DNA of 64,000 nt from Nitrospirota bacterium. Its GTDB lineage: Bacteria; Nitrospirota; Thermodesulfovibrionia; Thermodesulfovibrionales; UBA6898. The stretch is from NCBI GenBank assembly GCA_016217675.1, contig JACRHC010000010.1, positions 62,001 through 126,000 on the forward strand, given 5' to 3'. Shown here piece after piece: positions 35,603 through 45,664 of this stretch. Under the pieces are notes generated by a model. The model was given only the letters and a program-made list of their open reading frames with translations, had not been told where the DNA came from and ran no database searches. The position numbers and the translations under genes were made by a program. Positions within the stretch are counted from its first letter, which is position 1, and every line of letters starts with the position of its first letter.

Positions 35603-37600
35603 TTGAAACAGATGAATATTGACCAGCTCTGCATCAACACGATACGAATGCTCTCTGCTGACGCTGTGCAGCAGGCAAATTCAGGCCATCCCGGCATGCC
35701 TATGGGAGATGCTGCCATGGCATATGTGCTCTGGAGCAGGTTCCTGAGACATAACCCGAAAAATCCCCACTGGCAGAGCCGCGACAGGTTCGTACTCTCA
35801 GCAGGCCATGGTTCAATGCTTCTGTACAGCCTGCTCCACCTGACTGGTCACAACATTTCGCTCGATGACATAAAAAACTTCAGACAGTGGGAGAGCAAGA
35901 CGCCGGGCCATCCCGAGTATTGTCTTGACTGCGGCATCGAAACAACCACAGGGCCTCTCGGCCAGGGCTTTGCAACAGGAGTCGGCATGGCCATGGCAGA
36001 GAAATATCTGTCCGATATGTTCAATAAACCGGGATTCCCTCTCCTCGACTATAACATCTACGGCATTGTGAGCGACGGAGACCTTATGGAAGGTCTTTCA
36101 TCAGAAGCTGCGTCATTAGCCGGCCACCTGAAACTCGGCAAGATCATATATTTGTACTCTGACAATAAGATCACCATTGAAGGTACAACGGATATTGCCT
36201 TTACTGAAGACGTTGCAAAGAGATTCGATGCCTACGGATGGCATGTGCAGCATGCTGACGGAGAAGATCTCAAGGGCATTGAAAAGGCCATTGCGGCAGC
36301 AAAGAAGGATAAGAGCAGGCCGTCCATTATTCTGGTGCGCACCCATATCGGCTTCGGCAGTCCGCACAAGCAGGACACGCCGGATGTGCATGGTTCGCCG
36401 CTCGGTGAAGAGGAGCTGAAACTCACCAAGCAGAACCTTGGTTGGCCGCAGAAAAAGTTCTACATTCCGGCTCAGGCGCTCAGGCAGATGAGGAAGGCTG
36501 TTCCGAAGGGAAAAATAGAAGAAAGCTCATGGAGAAGCATGTTCCGGAACTATGCAAAGAAATATCCCGAACTTGCAAAGTCATGGGACACGATCACGAC
36601 AGGAAAACTTCCCGAAGGCTGGGAAAAACTTCTGCCTGTGTTCACGCCGGCAGACGGAAGTATTGCAACGCGGAGCGCCTCGGGCAAGGTGCTTAATGCA
36701 ATAGCTGACAAGCTCCCTCATCTCGTCGGCGGCTCGGCAGACCTCGCACCATCGAACAACACGCATCTCAAAAAATATGCAGACTTCGGCGCTGCAAAAG
36801 GCGGCAGGAATATTCACTTCGGCGTCAGGGAACATGCCATGGGTGCTATTATGAACGGCATGGCATTGAGCAAAATGCTTATTCCATACGGCGGCACATT
36901 CCTTGTTTTCTCCGATTATATGAGACCTGCCATCAGGCTTGCAGCGCTCATGGAAACACACGGTGTCTATGTCTTTACCCATGACTCTATCGGCCTTGGC
37001 GAAGACGGCCCGACACATCAGCCTGTAGGCCATCTCAGCAGTCTCAGGGCAATGCCGCATCTGTACGTTATCCGGCCTGCCGATGCAAATGAGACCGCTA
37101 TTGCATGGAAGCTCGCCATCAGGGACCCCAAAAGGCCGCATGCGCTGATCCTCTCGCGGCAGAACCTCCCGGTGCTGGACAGAAAAAAATACGGCCCTGC
37201 AGAGGGAGCAGAAAAAGGCGGGTACGTGCTTCTTGACTGCAAGGGCACGCCCGATATTATCCTTCTATCTTCAGGTGCAGAAATACATCCGACTCTTGCA
37301 GCCGCCGAGGAGCTTCAGGAGAACGGAGTAAAAACCCGTGTGGTAAACATGGTTTCCTTCGAGGTCTTTGAACAGCAGACAGCAGCCTATAAGAATGCAG
37401 TCCTCCCTTTGAAGGTAGAGAAAAGACTTGCGGTCGAAGCTGCTGCAACGCAGAGCTGGTATCGGTACGTAGGCCTCAGGGGCGATGTGATCGGCATCGA
37501 CCGTTTCGGTGCTTCTGCACCGGCAAAGATTCTGTTCGAGAAGTTTGGGTTTACGAAAGAAAATATCGCAGCAAGGGCAAAGAAACTACTCAGAACATAG
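35603..37600 (+). CDS. tkt: Transketolase
   Basis: A 665-aa transketolase, a thiamine-diphosphate enzyme of the non-oxidative pentose phosphate pathway. The N-terminal TPP part shows [38 protein letters not shown] and a GDGDLMEG-like [20 protein letters not shown]. The pyrimidine domain has [16 protein letters not shown] and [18 protein letters not shown]; a C-terminal domain ends it. TTG 35603 is chosen because GGAGG lies 5 nt upstream; an ATG at 35612 would be too far from that site. rpiB follows after 4 nt. Confidence 0.96.
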   Translation: MKQMNIDQLCINTIRMLSADAVQQANSGHPGMPMGDAAMAYVLWSRFLRHNPKNPHWQSRDRFVLSAGHGSMLLYSLLHLTGHNISLDDIKNFRQWESKTPGHPEYCLDCGIETTTGPLGQGFATGVGMAMAEKYLSDMFNKPGFPLLDYNIYGIVSDGDLMEGLSSEAASLAGHLKLGKIIYLYSDNKITIEGTTDIAFTEDVAKRFDAYGWHVQHADGEDLKGIEKAIAAAKKDKSRPSIILVRTHIGFGSPHKQDTPDVHGSPLGEEELKLTKQNLGWPQKKFYIPAQALRQMRKAVPKGKIEESSWRSMFRNYAKKYPELAKSWDTITTGKLPEGWEKLLPVFTPADGSIATRSASGKVLNAIADKLPHLVGGSADLAPSNNTHLKKYADFGAAKGGRNIHFGVREHAMGAIMNGMALSKMLIPYGGTFLVFSDYMRPAIRLAALMETHGVYVFTHDSIGLGEDGPTHQPVGHLSSLRAMPHLYVIRPADANETAIAWKLAIRDPKRPHALILSRQNLPVLDRKKYGPAEGAEKGGYVLLDCKGTPDIILLSSGAEIHPTLAAAEELQENGVKTRVVNMVSFEVFEQQTAAYKNAVLPLKVEKRLAVEAAATQSWYRYVGLRGDVIGIDRFGASAPAKILFEKFGFTKENIAARAKKLLRT

Positions 37601-37604
37601 ACGA

Positions 37605-38060
37605 ATGAAAATAGCGATCGGTTCAGACCACGGCGGGTTTCATCTGAAACAGGAGATTATTTCAATGCTCAGGAAGAACCGCCATACGGTAATCAATGTC
37701 GGCGCGCATAATGACAAACCCTCTGATTATCCTGATTTTGCCCTTGCTGTTGCAACTCAGGTAATCAGGGGAAAAGCGGTTCGCGGCATCATCGTCTGCG
37801 GAAGCGGCGTCGGCGCCTGCATCGCAGCAAACAAAATCCCGGGGATCAGGGCAGCGGTATGTCATGATACGTTTTCAGCTCGCCAGGGAGTTGAAGATGA
37901 TGACATGAACGTGCTCTGCCTCGGCGCGCGGGTCATAGGTCCCAATCTTGCGGAAGAGATCATTTCCGTCTTCCTCGCAGCAAAGTTTTCAAATGCTGAA
38001 CGCCACAAAAAAAGGCTGGGGAAGATCGCCGCACTGGAAAAGGCCTTTCAGGGGCGTTGA
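37605..38060 (+). CDS. rpiB: Ribose-5-phosphate isomerase B
   Basis: A 151-aa RpiB/LacAB-type isomerase linking ribose-5-P and ribulose-5-P. The N-terminus MKIAIGSDHGGFHLK, the catalytic Cys in IIVCGSGVGACIAANKIPG, and VCHDTFSARQGVEDDDMNVL with LGARVIGPNLAEEI are the family signatures. ATG 37605 is used since upstream sequence overlaps tkt. The pair tkt-rpiB makes a small pentose-phosphate operon. Confidence 0.96.
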   Translation: MKIAIGSDHGGFHLKQEIISMLRKNRHTVINVGAHNDKPSDYPDFALAVATQVIRGKAVRGIIVCGSGVGACIAANKIPGIRAAVCHDTFSARQGVEDDDMNVLCLGARVIGPNLAEEIISVFLAAKFSNAERHKKRLGKIAALEKAFQGR

Positions 38061-38117
38061 GGCGAAGTTATTCCTCTTCTTTAAATCCTGCCGGCCCTCC
38101 ATCGGAGAGTCAGTCTC

Positions 38118-38474
38118 TCAGCCCCGAAACTCCTGAAGATGTTGTTTCAGCACATCAACGGTAATAACATTCAGTTCGACCAACGCTTCACCAAAGAGCA
38201 GATAAGCCTCCCGCTGATACCCGAGCAGTTCGTCAATGCGCTCCTGTGAAATATATTTCAGTCTGACACCTATCTCCCCGAACATCTCGCCCGTCTCCTC
38301 CTGTATGATGAGGATCCTCATGACCGCATGTTCGGTCAACCATCCCCGAGCCATGGCAAGGTCGCCTATCTGCCGGTTCCTTCTGCGCTGGAGCAGCCTC
38401 GCATTAATGACCGCCTCCATCGCTATAACACCTTTTTCGACAAGGTATCTTCCAAAAAGCATCTGTTTTGTCAT
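38118..38474 (-). CDS. Small protein with four MshEN/T2SSE-N-like motifs
   Basis: A 118-aa protein built of repeated units of the pattern F/I-G-x2-L-V-x4-I-x5: FGRYLVEKGVIAMEAV, IGDLAMARGWLTEHAV, FGEIGVRLKYISQERI and FGEALVELNVITVDVL. This resembles the N-terminal domain of type II secretion/pilus ATPases and MshEN cyclic di-GMP-binding modules, here free-standing. A link to cyclic di-GMP is an inference, supported only by HD-GYP genes at 31.6 and 52.3 kb. A GGAG site precedes the ATG. Confidence 0.7.
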   Translation of the reverse strand: MTKQMLFGRYLVEKGVIAMEAVINARLLQRRRNRQIGDLAMARGWLTEHAVMRILIIQEETGEMFGEIGVRLKYISQERIDELLGYQREAYLLFGEALVELNVITVDVLKQHLQEFRG

Positions 38475-38570
38475 TGCCGATCTCCGCAGGTCCAGGGAAT
38501 TAGTTCATTGTAGCATGTCTCGGTAATGCAGCGGGAGATAACGAGAGCAGAAGGGAAGCAGACAGCGGAC

Positions 38571-38957
38571 TTAACGAACTGCCTTGCCGTATTTGATCGA
38601 GATCTCATACTCTACACTTGCATGATCACCGGAGACCATATCGACCTTTCCCTTACAGTCCATTGAGCCCTTTTTCTCTTTCTTGCGGTCTTTGATCATA
38701 CCCTTAATTACCGGAGTAAGGTCAAATCCGCCGTTATCGCACCCTTTAATCATACAGTCCATTTTGAAGTATGCGGGAGAAGTAGGAAAGACGTTGAGCG
38801 TGCGCACCATGAGGACAGGGTTAATGCCATTTTGGTAATAAGTCATATGGATCACCATGCCGGTGACCTGAGGAAAGCGTTCCGAAAGCAATCCGGCCGC
38901 AAAGGTATTTTGTTTTTTTAATTCCAGCTTTGCAGCATGCTGCTGTCTGTTCGCCAT
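38571..38957 (-). CDS. Conserved hypothetical protein
   Basis: A 128-aa soluble protein without signal or membrane segment and not recognised. It has Cys-containing motifs KMDCMIKGCDNGGFDLTPVI and SMDCKGKVDMV, an alternating beta-like pattern at both ends and a lysine-rich centre (KDRKKEKKG). A GGGGGG ribosome-site-like tract precedes the ATG at 38957. It stands alone on the minus strand. Confidence 0.7.
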   Translation of the reverse strand: MANRQQHAAKLELKKQNTFAAGLLSERFPQVTGMVIHMTYYQNGINPVLMVRTLNVFPTSPAYFKMDCMIKGCDNGGFDLTPVIKGMIKDRKKEKKGSMDCKGKVDMVSGDHASVEYEISIKYGKAVR

Positions 38958-39194
38958 GGTCCCCCCGAAAAATAAAAACCCCTTGCAAAGGCAGGGGTAT
39001 CTGACAGTCGTTCTGATCTTACCAGTTCAAAAACCTCAAAACTTTACGGCAATAATACCATGAGTAATCATGATGAGTCAACACATAAGTTCAGCACCAG
39101 CAACCCTTCAGCGCATAAAATCAGGGCGTTGCTTGCGCCGCGAAACTCAACCCAAGAGGGGGCAATCTCGTCCTTAACTTCTGTATAATAGATC

Positions 39195-41048
39195 ATGTCA
39201 GTTCTTGAAGATGATCTTCAGAAGGCAGAAAAGAGATCCCGATTCAGGATCCTTAGCATCATATTCTTCGTCCTTGGCTCACTTGCGGGTGTTGGCGGCG
39301 GCTTTCTCTACTGGACGCTCTCTGACCTTCCCAAGGTCAATGCCATTGAGGAATATGTACCGGTCGAATCCTCAAAGGTCTATTCCAGCGACGGTCAGGT
39401 ATTAGCTGAGTTCTATGTGGAGCGCAGGACATTCATCCCTCACTATGAGATCCCCCCGCATGTAAAAAAAGCCATTATCGCGATCGAGGACGTCCGTTTC
39501 TATAGCCATCCGGGTGTTGATCTCATCGGCATTGCCCGCGCGCTCTCTCACGATATCAGGGCAGGTGGCATGAGACAGGGTGGCAGCACCATCACCCAGC
39601 AGCTCGCAAAAATGCTTTTTCTGAAACCGGAAAAATCAATAAAACGGAAAATTCGGGAGGCAGCACTTTCTATACAGATCGAAAAGCGCTATACCAAAGA
39701 TGAGATCCTCGGTCTTTATCTGAACCAGGCATATTTTGGCACACGCTCCTACGGCATTGAGGCAGCGAGTCAGACCTATTTCGGGAAGACCGTAAAAGAT
39801 CTGACCGTGGCTGAGGCAGCGCTCCTCGCGTCCCTCCCCAAGGCTCCTTCACAGTATTCTCCGTTCAGAAACGCTGACAAGGCAAAGGAGAGGCGCTCCA
39901 TTACGCTGCAGCAGATGCTCCAGCATAAGTTCATCACACGGCAGCAATATGATGAGGCAATGGCAGAGCCCATACCCACAGCACCCCATTACCGGAGATA
40001 TGAAGCACCTTATTTTGTCGAGCTTCTTAGACAGCAGCTGGAGCAGAAATACGGCAGTGAGCTTTATACTGCCGGATATAAAATCCATGCAGCGATTGAT
40101 CTGAAGCTGCAGCAGGCAGCAGAAAAGGCGCTTACAAACGGCGTCAAGTCCGTTGAAAAACGTTGCAAACCCGGGATACAGGCAGCGCTCGTTGCCATAG
40201 ATCTTCGCACCGGCCATATCAAGGCAATGGTCGGCGGATTTGATTTTTGGAAAAACCAGTTCAACAGGGCAACCCAAGCCTTACGGCAGCCGGGCTCTGC
40301 GTTCAAGCCCTTTGTTTATGCGACCGCACTCAAGGACGGCACGACATCCGAAGACACGATACATGACGCGCCCATATCCTTCAAAGGCAACAGGCCGGGC
40401 CAGATGTGGACACCAAAAAATTATGACGGGAAATATCACGGTGTCGTATCTCTGAGAACAGCCCTTGCCCGTTCCTTAAACACGGCAGCGGTAAGGCTCG
40501 CAAGCAAGGTTGGGCTCGAAAATGTGATCCAGACCGCCCGGGACCTCGGCATCAGGAGCGACCTTCAGCCTTACATGCCGCTTGCGCTCGGCGCATCAGA
40601 TGTAACACTCATCGAGATGACCCGTGCATATGCAGTCTTTGCATTCGGCAAGAAAATGGAGCTGATCCCTTATGACCGAATCGAAAACAGAGACAAGATC
40701 GTTATCGACGAAGTCCTGCCGAAACAGACGGATATTTTTGAAGAGGGCGTTGTTAAGGAGCTGAGAATATTGCTCGGTGCTGTTGTTAAAGAAGGCACAG
40801 GTACGCGGGCAAAAGAACTAAAGCGTCCTGTGTACGGCAAAACCGGAACCACAAACGACTACACAGATGCCTGGTTCATCGGTTTTGACGATAACCTCGC
40901 AGTCGGCGTATGGGTAGGCAGAGACGATCATAAGCCCATCGGCAGCAAAGAAACAGGAGCCTCGGCAGCCTTGCCCATATGGATAGAGATTATGAAGACA
41001 GCGGCTGGAGGTCAGGAGCTGGAAACGAAAGAGGAGAAGCAACCTTAA
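39195..41048 (+). CDS. mrcA: Class A penicillin-binding protein (PBP1A type)
   Basis: A 617-aa bifunctional peptidoglycan synthase. One N-terminal membrane helix (ILSIIFFVLGSLAGVGGGFLYW) precedes a GT51 glycosyltransferase domain (AIEDVRFYSHPGVD with catalytic Glu, GGSTITQQLAKMLFL). The transpeptidase domain has the SxxK serine in RQPGSAFKPFVYAT, the SxN motif SLNTAAV, and KTGTTNDYTDAWF. It is shorter than E. coli PBP1A, lacking the inserted domain. ATG 39195 follows no strong ribosome site. A degenerate repeat lies downstream. Confidence 0.95.
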   Translation: MSVLEDDLQKAEKRSRFRILSIIFFVLGSLAGVGGGFLYWTLSDLPKVNAIEEYVPVESSKVYSSDGQVLAEFYVERRTFIPHYEIPPHVKKAIIAIEDVRFYSHPGVDLIGIARALSHDIRAGGMRQGGSTITQQLAKMLFLKPEKSIKRKIREAALSIQIEKRYTKDEILGLYLNQAYFGTRSYGIEAASQTYFGKTVKDLTVAEAALLASLPKAPSQYSPFRNADKAKERRSITLQQMLQHKFITRQQYDEAMAEPIPTAPHYRRYEAPYFVELLRQQLEQKYGSELYTAGYKIHAAIDLKLQQAAEKALTNGVKSVEKRCKPGIQAALVAIDLRTGHIKAMVGGFDFWKNQFNRATQALRQPGSAFKPFVYATALKDGTTSEDTIHDAPISFKGNRPGQMWTPKNYDGKYHGVVSLRTALARSLNTAAVRLASKVGLENVIQTARDLGIRSDLQPYMPLALGASDVTLIEMTRAYAVFAFGKKMELIPYDRIENRDKIVIDEVLPKQTDIFEEGVVKELRILLGAVVKEGTGTRAKELKRPVYGKTGTTNDYTDAWFIGFDDNLAVGVWVGRDDHKPIGSKETGASAALPIWIEIMKTAAGGQELETKEEKQP

Positions 41049-41132
41049 ACAAATTGTCCCTCACCCTGGTTGACAAAGACGGGACACTATAACAATACCT
41101 CACTTTGTCAGAGGAAGGGCAGGAGGTATTTT
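41049..41132. repeat. CCTCCC/GGGAGG intergenic repeat, copy 3 (degenerate)
   Basis: GTCCCTCACCCTGGTTGACAAAGACGGGAC and CCTCACTTTGTCAGAGGAAGGGCAGGAGGTATTTT align with the two hairpins at 30296-30372 but carry several mismatches. It sits right after the PBP gene. Confidence 0.6.
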
Positions 41133-41152
41133 ATGAACAGAACTCAGACGGA

Positions 41153-41193
41153 CAAAAAAAGAGCCAGAATTCAGACACATCTGAATCTGGCTC
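41153..41193 (-). terminator. Rho-independent terminator for the PpiC-type gene
   Basis: On the minus strand the stem GAGCCAGATTCAGA pairs with TCTGAATTCTGGCTC with one bulged base and a 4-nt loop, followed by seven T. It lies 28 nt beyond the stop of the PpiC-type lipoprotein gene. Confidence 0.9.
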
Positions 41194-41220
41194 CTGATTT
41201 TTGTATTCTGAATTCTGCAG

Positions 41221-42150
41221 CTATTTTTTAGGCTCTTCCTTTTTCGGTTCAGCCTTCTTTTCCTCAGGCTTTTCAGGGGCTTCCTGCTTGTCCGTTTTTG
41301 CCGGTCCCGGCTTTGCCGTCAAGGCTTCCTTGTTAATCTCTACCTTGTGGGTCTTCTTCAATTCAGCCACATATGCGTCAAAGACCCCTTTCTGCTTCTC
41401 TCCGGAAAGTTTCTGCGAGACCAGGTCGCGCACCTTGTCAAAGGGAATGGGATCACCGGTCTTCTTGTCTGTAACCTTGATAATATGGTAACCAAAGGGA
41501 CTCTTGACCGGTGAACTGGTAATCTCTCCAGCCTTGAGCGCTGCGGCTGCCCGTTCAAACTCAGGCACCATCTGGCCCTTTTTGAAAAAGCCGAGGTCTC
41601 CGCCATTCTTTGCTGATCCCGTATCAATAGAAACAGCCTTTGCAACCGCATCGAATTTCTCGCCCTTCTTCAAACGGGCGAGGACTTTCTGAGCCTCCTC
41701 CTCGGTCTTTACCAGAATATGGCTCGCCTTGATCTCTTTTGCGACAATGAAGTCATCCTTGTTCTTGTCATAATAGTCCTTTGTTTCCTGATCAGAGACC
41801 TTCGCCTTTGCCATGATCTCTTTTTCGAAGAGTTCCGACACAAGGGAAAGCTTCTTGAACTCTTCAACTTTTTTCAGGTAATCCTGGCCTTTGTCATAGC
41901 CCTTCTTGACCGCTTCCTTGTAAAGAAGTTCCTTATTAATGATCTCGTTCAGGAACTTCTCTTTTCCTGCATCATCGGTGAAGATCTGCTGGGCATAATC
42001 AGGCAGCGCCTGAAACTCCCGGTCAAAATCCGCCTGGGTCACTGCCGTATTGTCAATCTTCGCAAGATAGGGGCCCTTTACCTCAGACTCCTTCCTCGAA
42101 CAGGATACTAATGCCAGCGCAAAAAAACATAGTACTGCAACTCTTCTCAT
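41221..42150 (-). CDS. PpiC-type peptidyl-prolyl isomerase lipoprotein
   Basis: A 309-aa periplasmic folding factor. A lipoprotein signal ends with the lipobox LVSC (residue 17), a SurA-like N-terminal helical domain follows, and a parvulin domain spans about residues 125-230 (IKASHILVKTEEEAQ, GGDLGFFKKGQMVPEFERA, SPFGYHIIKVTDK). The tail is Lys/Pro/Glu-rich (PEKPEEKKAEPKKEEPKK), low-complexity and probably disordered. It is transcribed away from hemL and ends in a good terminator. Confidence 0.92.
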   Translation of the reverse strand: MRRVAVLCFFALALVSCSRKESEVKGPYLAKIDNTAVTQADFDREFQALPDYAQQIFTDDAGKEKFLNEIINKELLYKEAVKKGYDKGQDYLKKVEEFKKLSLVSELFEKEIMAKAKVSDQETKDYYDKNKDDFIVAKEIKASHILVKTEEEAQKVLARLKKGEKFDAVAKAVSIDTGSAKNGGDLGFFKKGQMVPEFERAAAALKAGEITSSPVKSPFGYHIIKVTDKKTGDPIPFDKVRDLVSQKLSGEKQKGVFDAYVAELKKTHKVEINKEALTAKPGPAKTDKQEAPEKPEEKKAEPKKEEPKK

Positions 42151-42215
42151 CTGATAGCCTCCGTAAATAAAGTGCCTTTGTTATAGCATATCTACGAAAA
42201 AATATGCGCAGATTT

Positions 42216-42245
42216 TTGACACAAAAACTTTTTTTGTGATAGATT
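42216..42245 (+). promoter_or_regulatory. hemL promoter with nested inverted repeat
   Basis: TTGACA (42216-42221) and TAGATT (42240-42245) are 18 nt apart. Between them the perfect inverted repeat CACAAAAA-CTT-TTTTTGTG covers 42220-42238, a likely operator. The -10 ends only 2 nt before ATG 42248, so a transcript starting about 7 nt downstream would be leaderless or start near the in-frame ATG 42254. Hexamer assignment is by eye. Confidence 0.5.
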
Positions 42246-42247
42246 AA

Positions 42248-43546
42248 ATGGTTATGAAAAAACACTCCATTTCAAAGAGTTTGTTTCGAAGGGCATCAGC
42301 TGCCATTCCCGGCGGCGTAAACAGCCCTGTGCGGGCTTTTAAGGCTGTGGGGGGCAACCCTCTTTTTGTTGACCGAGCAAAGGGTTCCCGCATCTATGAC
42401 GTTGACGGCAACTCCTATATAGATTACGTTCTTTCCTGGGGTCCTATGATCCTCGGCCATGCGTTCCCGCGTGTGGTAAATGCGCTCAAGAAGGCAGCAG
42501 AAAAAGGCACGAGCTACGGCGCACCGACTTCACTTGAGATCGAACTTGCTGAACTCGTGCTCAAGCTATACCCTTCCATGGACAAGGTCCGCATGGTGAA
42601 TTCCGGCACTGAGGCGACCATGTCTGCCATCAGGGCTGCGCGGGGGTTTACCGGACGGGACAAGATCGTCAAATTTGAAGGCTGCTACCATGGTCATGCG
42701 GACGGACTTCTCGTCAAGGCAGGATCGGGGGCTGTGACCTTTGGCCTGCCTGACAGTCCCGGAGTGCCTAAGTCATATGCACGGAATACACTCACGCTTC
42801 CCTTTAATGATGGCGATGCTTTCAAACATCTCGTCGAAAAAGATGGCAAGAACATCGCCTGTGTGATCGTCGAGCCTGTTGTCGGCAATATCGGCTGCGT
42901 GCTTCCACAGCCCGGATTTCTGGAAACCCTGAGAAAATTCACGAAAAAACACGGCATTGTGCTCATCTTCGACGAAGTTATGACAGGATTCAGAGTAGCC
43001 TTTGGTGGAGCACAGGCATATTATGGCATAAAGCCTGATATGACCTGTCTGGGCAAGGTGATCGGCGGCGGACTGCCCGTGGGCGCCTACGGCGGCAGAA
43101 AAGATATTATGTCCATGATCTCTCCGGAAGGCCCGGTCTATCAGGCAGGGACACTCTCAGGGAACCCTCTTGCCATGACAGCAGGTATTGAAACCATAAA
43201 AGAGCTTTCAAGACCAGGAATCTATAGAACCATGGAAACTAAATCCGCAATGCTCGAAAAAGGGCTCAAGGACGCAGCAAAAAAAGCGGGGGTTGCAACG
43301 CGCTTTTACCGGGCAGGCAGCATGTTCTGCACCTATTTCACGGATATTGATGTAACAGACTATGCAACAGCAAAAAAAGCGGATGCCAGGAAATTCTCGC
43401 AGTTCTTCTCGGAAATGCTGGAGCAGGGCATAAATCTGGCTCCGTCACAGTTCGAGGCCGGGTTCATGTCACTTGCGCATTCGGAAAAAGATATTGAAGC
43501 AACAGTAAAAGCAGCTTACGTAAGCCTGACAAAAATACATAAATAG
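42248..43546 (+). CDS. hemL: Glutamate-1-semialdehyde 2,1-aminomutase
   Basis: A 432-aa PLP enzyme making 5-aminolevulinate from glutamate-1-semialdehyde for tetrapyrroles (heme, corrinoids). [16 protein letters not shown] opens the family core; the PLP Lys is in [17 protein letters not shown], and [13 protein letters not shown] follows. A MKK-start at 42254 is equally possible; ribosome-site support is weak. The next gene, a multiheme cytochrome, begins 30 nt downstream, so heme supply and multiheme cytochromes may share a transcript. Confidence 0.95.
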   Translation: MVMKKHSISKSLFRRASAAIPGGVNSPVRAFKAVGGNPLFVDRAKGSRIYDVDGNSYIDYVLSWGPMILGHAFPRVVNALKKAAEKGTSYGAPTSLEIELAELVLKLYPSMDKVRMVNSGTEATMSAIRAARGFTGRDKIVKFEGCYHGHADGLLVKAGSGAVTFGLPDSPGVPKSYARNTLTLPFNDGDAFKHLVEKDGKNIACVIVEPVVGNIGCVLPQPGFLETLRKFTKKHGIVLIFDEVMTGFRVAFGGAQAYYGIKPDMTCLGKVIGGGLPVGAYGGRKDIMSMISPEGPVYQAGTLSGNPLAMTAGIETIKELSRPGIYRTMETKSAMLEKGLKDAAKKAGVATRFYRAGSMFCTYFTDIDVTDYATAKKADARKFSQFFSEMLEQGINLAPSQFEAGFMSLAHSEKDIEATVKAAYVSLTKIHK

Positions 43547-43576
43547 AACAGCAGGTAGTTGGGGAGGAATTTGTTG

Positions 43577-44623
43577 ATGTTCAATCCGATCAGTCTCGTA
43601 AAAAAGGCTATGATATGGTTCAGCCAGGGAATTTCCACAAAGGCTCGAATCGTCATCATGGGTATCCTCCTTCTTTTTTCCCTCGCCATGCTCTTTGCCG
43701 CCTACAAGATCAATGACTACTTCGAAAATGACCCTAATGCCTGCTTTGCCTGTCATGTGCATGATGAGGCGAACAAGCAATGGGCAAAGAGCGAGCATGC
43801 CGGCATCAACTGCCACGAGTGCCACCATTCGACCAAGAAGGACCAGCTCATCCAGATGTACCGTTTTGCCTTCATGGGGCAAAGGTCCGTAGCGCCGCGC
43901 CATGGCGAAGTGATTGTGCCGAGGACTCTCTGTCTCAGGTGCCACTGGGAGAGGGACGAGAAGTTCCCCAAGGCCCCTGATATCAGCAAGTCACGGTATC
44001 ACGCAAAGCACGTTTTCAACGAGAAGATCGAATGCACCAAGTGCCATGGATATAAGACGCATAAGTTTACCATGGAAGAGCGGTATTGCGTCACCTGTCA
44101 CCTGAACAAGGAACTTCAGCCTCATGATGCGGCCATGCAGACGACAGACGCTAAGGGCAATAAGGCGTGTTTGCCCATGGGGAGCCTTCCCTGTTTCAAC
44201 TGTCACACAGACCGGACATCAGACCTTATGCCGGGCAGAAAGAAATGTCTCTTTTGTCACGGGGGTGAATCGGTGAGACAGGAACTGATCGCTGACGGCA
44301 CCATCGACGTCAGGCATTTCCAGCCGAAGCAGGAAACAATTCAAAAGGCTATCAAACTAAAGATCTCTGCCAACGCAGCTATGCAGTTCCATTGTTACGA
44401 GTGTCACAATCCTCATGTCAAGGCGAGGCCTGACTGGAACAACTGCACGACTAAATGCCACAAGAATGTTCTCAATGTTGGCAAGCACGAACTGCATCTG
44501 CAGATGAACCTGACTTGCAAGGATTGCCACAAACCGCACGAATGGAAGGTATCTCCTGAACAGGCAAAAAAAGACTGCGTTAAGTGCCATGAATACAAAG
44601 ACCCGAAAAATTTTCTAAAATAG
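43577..44623 (+). CDS. Membrane-anchored 11-heme c-type cytochrome, copy 1
   Basis: A 348-aa NapC/NrfH-like protein with one N-terminal membrane anchor (IVIMGILLLFSLAMLFAAY). Ten CxxCH motifs are visible (CFACH, CHECH, CLRCH, CTKCH, CVTCH, CFNCH, CLFCH, CYECH, CKDCH, CVKCH), plus a CxxxCH (CTTKCH), suggesting eleven hemes. It is probably a periplasmic electron conduit between quinone-side complexes and acceptors. Start at ATG 43577 after GGGGAGGAA; TTG codons just upstream are possible. Its nearest neighbour is a close copy at 44633, a tandem duplication. Confidence 0.9.
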   Translation: MFNPISLVKKAMIWFSQGISTKARIVIMGILLLFSLAMLFAAYKINDYFENDPNACFACHVHDEANKQWAKSEHAGINCHECHHSTKKDQLIQMYRFAFMGQRSVAPRHGEVIVPRTLCLRCHWERDEKFPKAPDISKSRYHAKHVFNEKIECTKCHGYKTHKFTMEERYCVTCHLNKELQPHDAAMQTTDAKGNKACLPMGSLPCFNCHTDRTSDLMPGRKKCLFCHGGESVRQELIADGTIDVRHFQPKQETIQKAIKLKISANAAMQFHCYECHNPHVKARPDWNNCTTKCHKNVLNVGKHELHLQMNLTCKDCHKPHEWKVSPEQAKKDCVKCHEYKDPKNFLK

Positions 44624-44632
44624 AGGTACTAT

Positions 44633-45664
44633 ATGACATTGAATCCGATCAAGCTGGTCAACAATTTTGCAAACTGGTTTTCAGATAAACTGACACCAAA
44701 GGCGAAAATCATCATAGCAATCGGTGCTCTGATGTTCGTTATCATCATGAGCTTTATTGCCTACAAGATTAATGATTACTTCGAAAACGATCCTAACGCC
44801 TGCTTTGCCTGCCATGTGCATGACGATGCGAACAAGCAATGGGCCAAAAGCGAACACGCCAATATCAACTGCCATGAGTGTCATCATTCATCAAAGAAAG
44901 ACCAGATGGTCCAGATGTACCGTTTTGCCTTCCTCGGCCAGCGATCTGTCGCACCGAGGCACGGCGAGGTCATCGTTCCCCGGACCCTCTGCCTGAGATG
45001 CCACTGGGAAAGGGACGAGAAGTTCCCCAAGGCCCCTGACATCAGCAAATCACGGTATCATGCAAAACACGTTTTCATCGAAAAGATCGAATGCACCAAA
45101 TGCCATGGGTACAGAACTCACAAATTTTCTCTTGAAGAGCGGTATTGCCTGACCTGCCACAAAGACAAGGGGTTCCGTCCTCATGGAACGACAGACAAGC
45201 CCCATGAAAAAATACCGATGGGTGAACTACCCTGCCTGAACTGCCATACTGACCGCACATCCAACCTGCTGCCAGAGAGGAAGAAATGTCTCTTCTGTCA
45301 TGGCGATGAAAAAGTCAGGAAGGAACTGACAAGCGATAATACGATTGACGTCAGGCATTTCAGACCGTCCGAGGAAACCGTCAAAAAGGCCGTCAAGATA
45401 AATGTCCCTGATAAGGCGCCTATGCAGTTCGAATGCAGGACTTGCCATAACCCGCATCTCAGGGCAAGGCCTGACTGGGCCAACTGCACGGTCAAGTGCC
45501 ACACAACGGTTCCTTATACAGGCAAACACGAGATCCATCTGCAGATGAACCTGACATGTAAAAATTGCCATAAGCCGCACAGTTGGAAGGTGACGCCTGA
45601 GCAGGCCAAAAAAGAGTGCGTGACCTGTCACGAATATAAGGACCCGAAGTTTTTTATAAAATAA
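44633..45664 (+). CDS. Membrane-anchored 11-heme c-type cytochrome, copy 2
   Basis: A 343-aa paralogue of the upstream gene. By eye about nine in ten residues agree over the first 130 after the anchor, less later. The heme motifs are in the same order: CFACH, CHECH, CLRCH, CTKCH, CLTCH, CLNCH, CLFCH, CRTCH, CTVKCH (atypical), CKNCH, CVTCH. The membrane anchor IIIAIGALMFVIIMSFIAY differs more. It lies 9 nt after copy 1. Both copies keep the CxxxCH site, arguing that it binds heme. Confidence 0.9.
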   Translation: MTLNPIKLVNNFANWFSDKLTPKAKIIIAIGALMFVIIMSFIAYKINDYFENDPNACFACHVHDDANKQWAKSEHANINCHECHHSSKKDQMVQMYRFAFLGQRSVAPRHGEVIVPRTLCLRCHWERDEKFPKAPDISKSRYHAKHVFIEKIECTKCHGYRTHKFSLEERYCLTCHKDKGFRPHGTTDKPHEKIPMGELPCLNCHTDRTSNLLPERKKCLFCHGDEKVRKELTSDNTIDVRHFRPSEETVKKAVKINVPDKAPMQFECRTCHNPHLRARPDWANCTVKCHTTVPYTGKHEIHLQMNLTCKNCHKPHSWKVTPEQAKKECVTCHEYKDPKFFIK

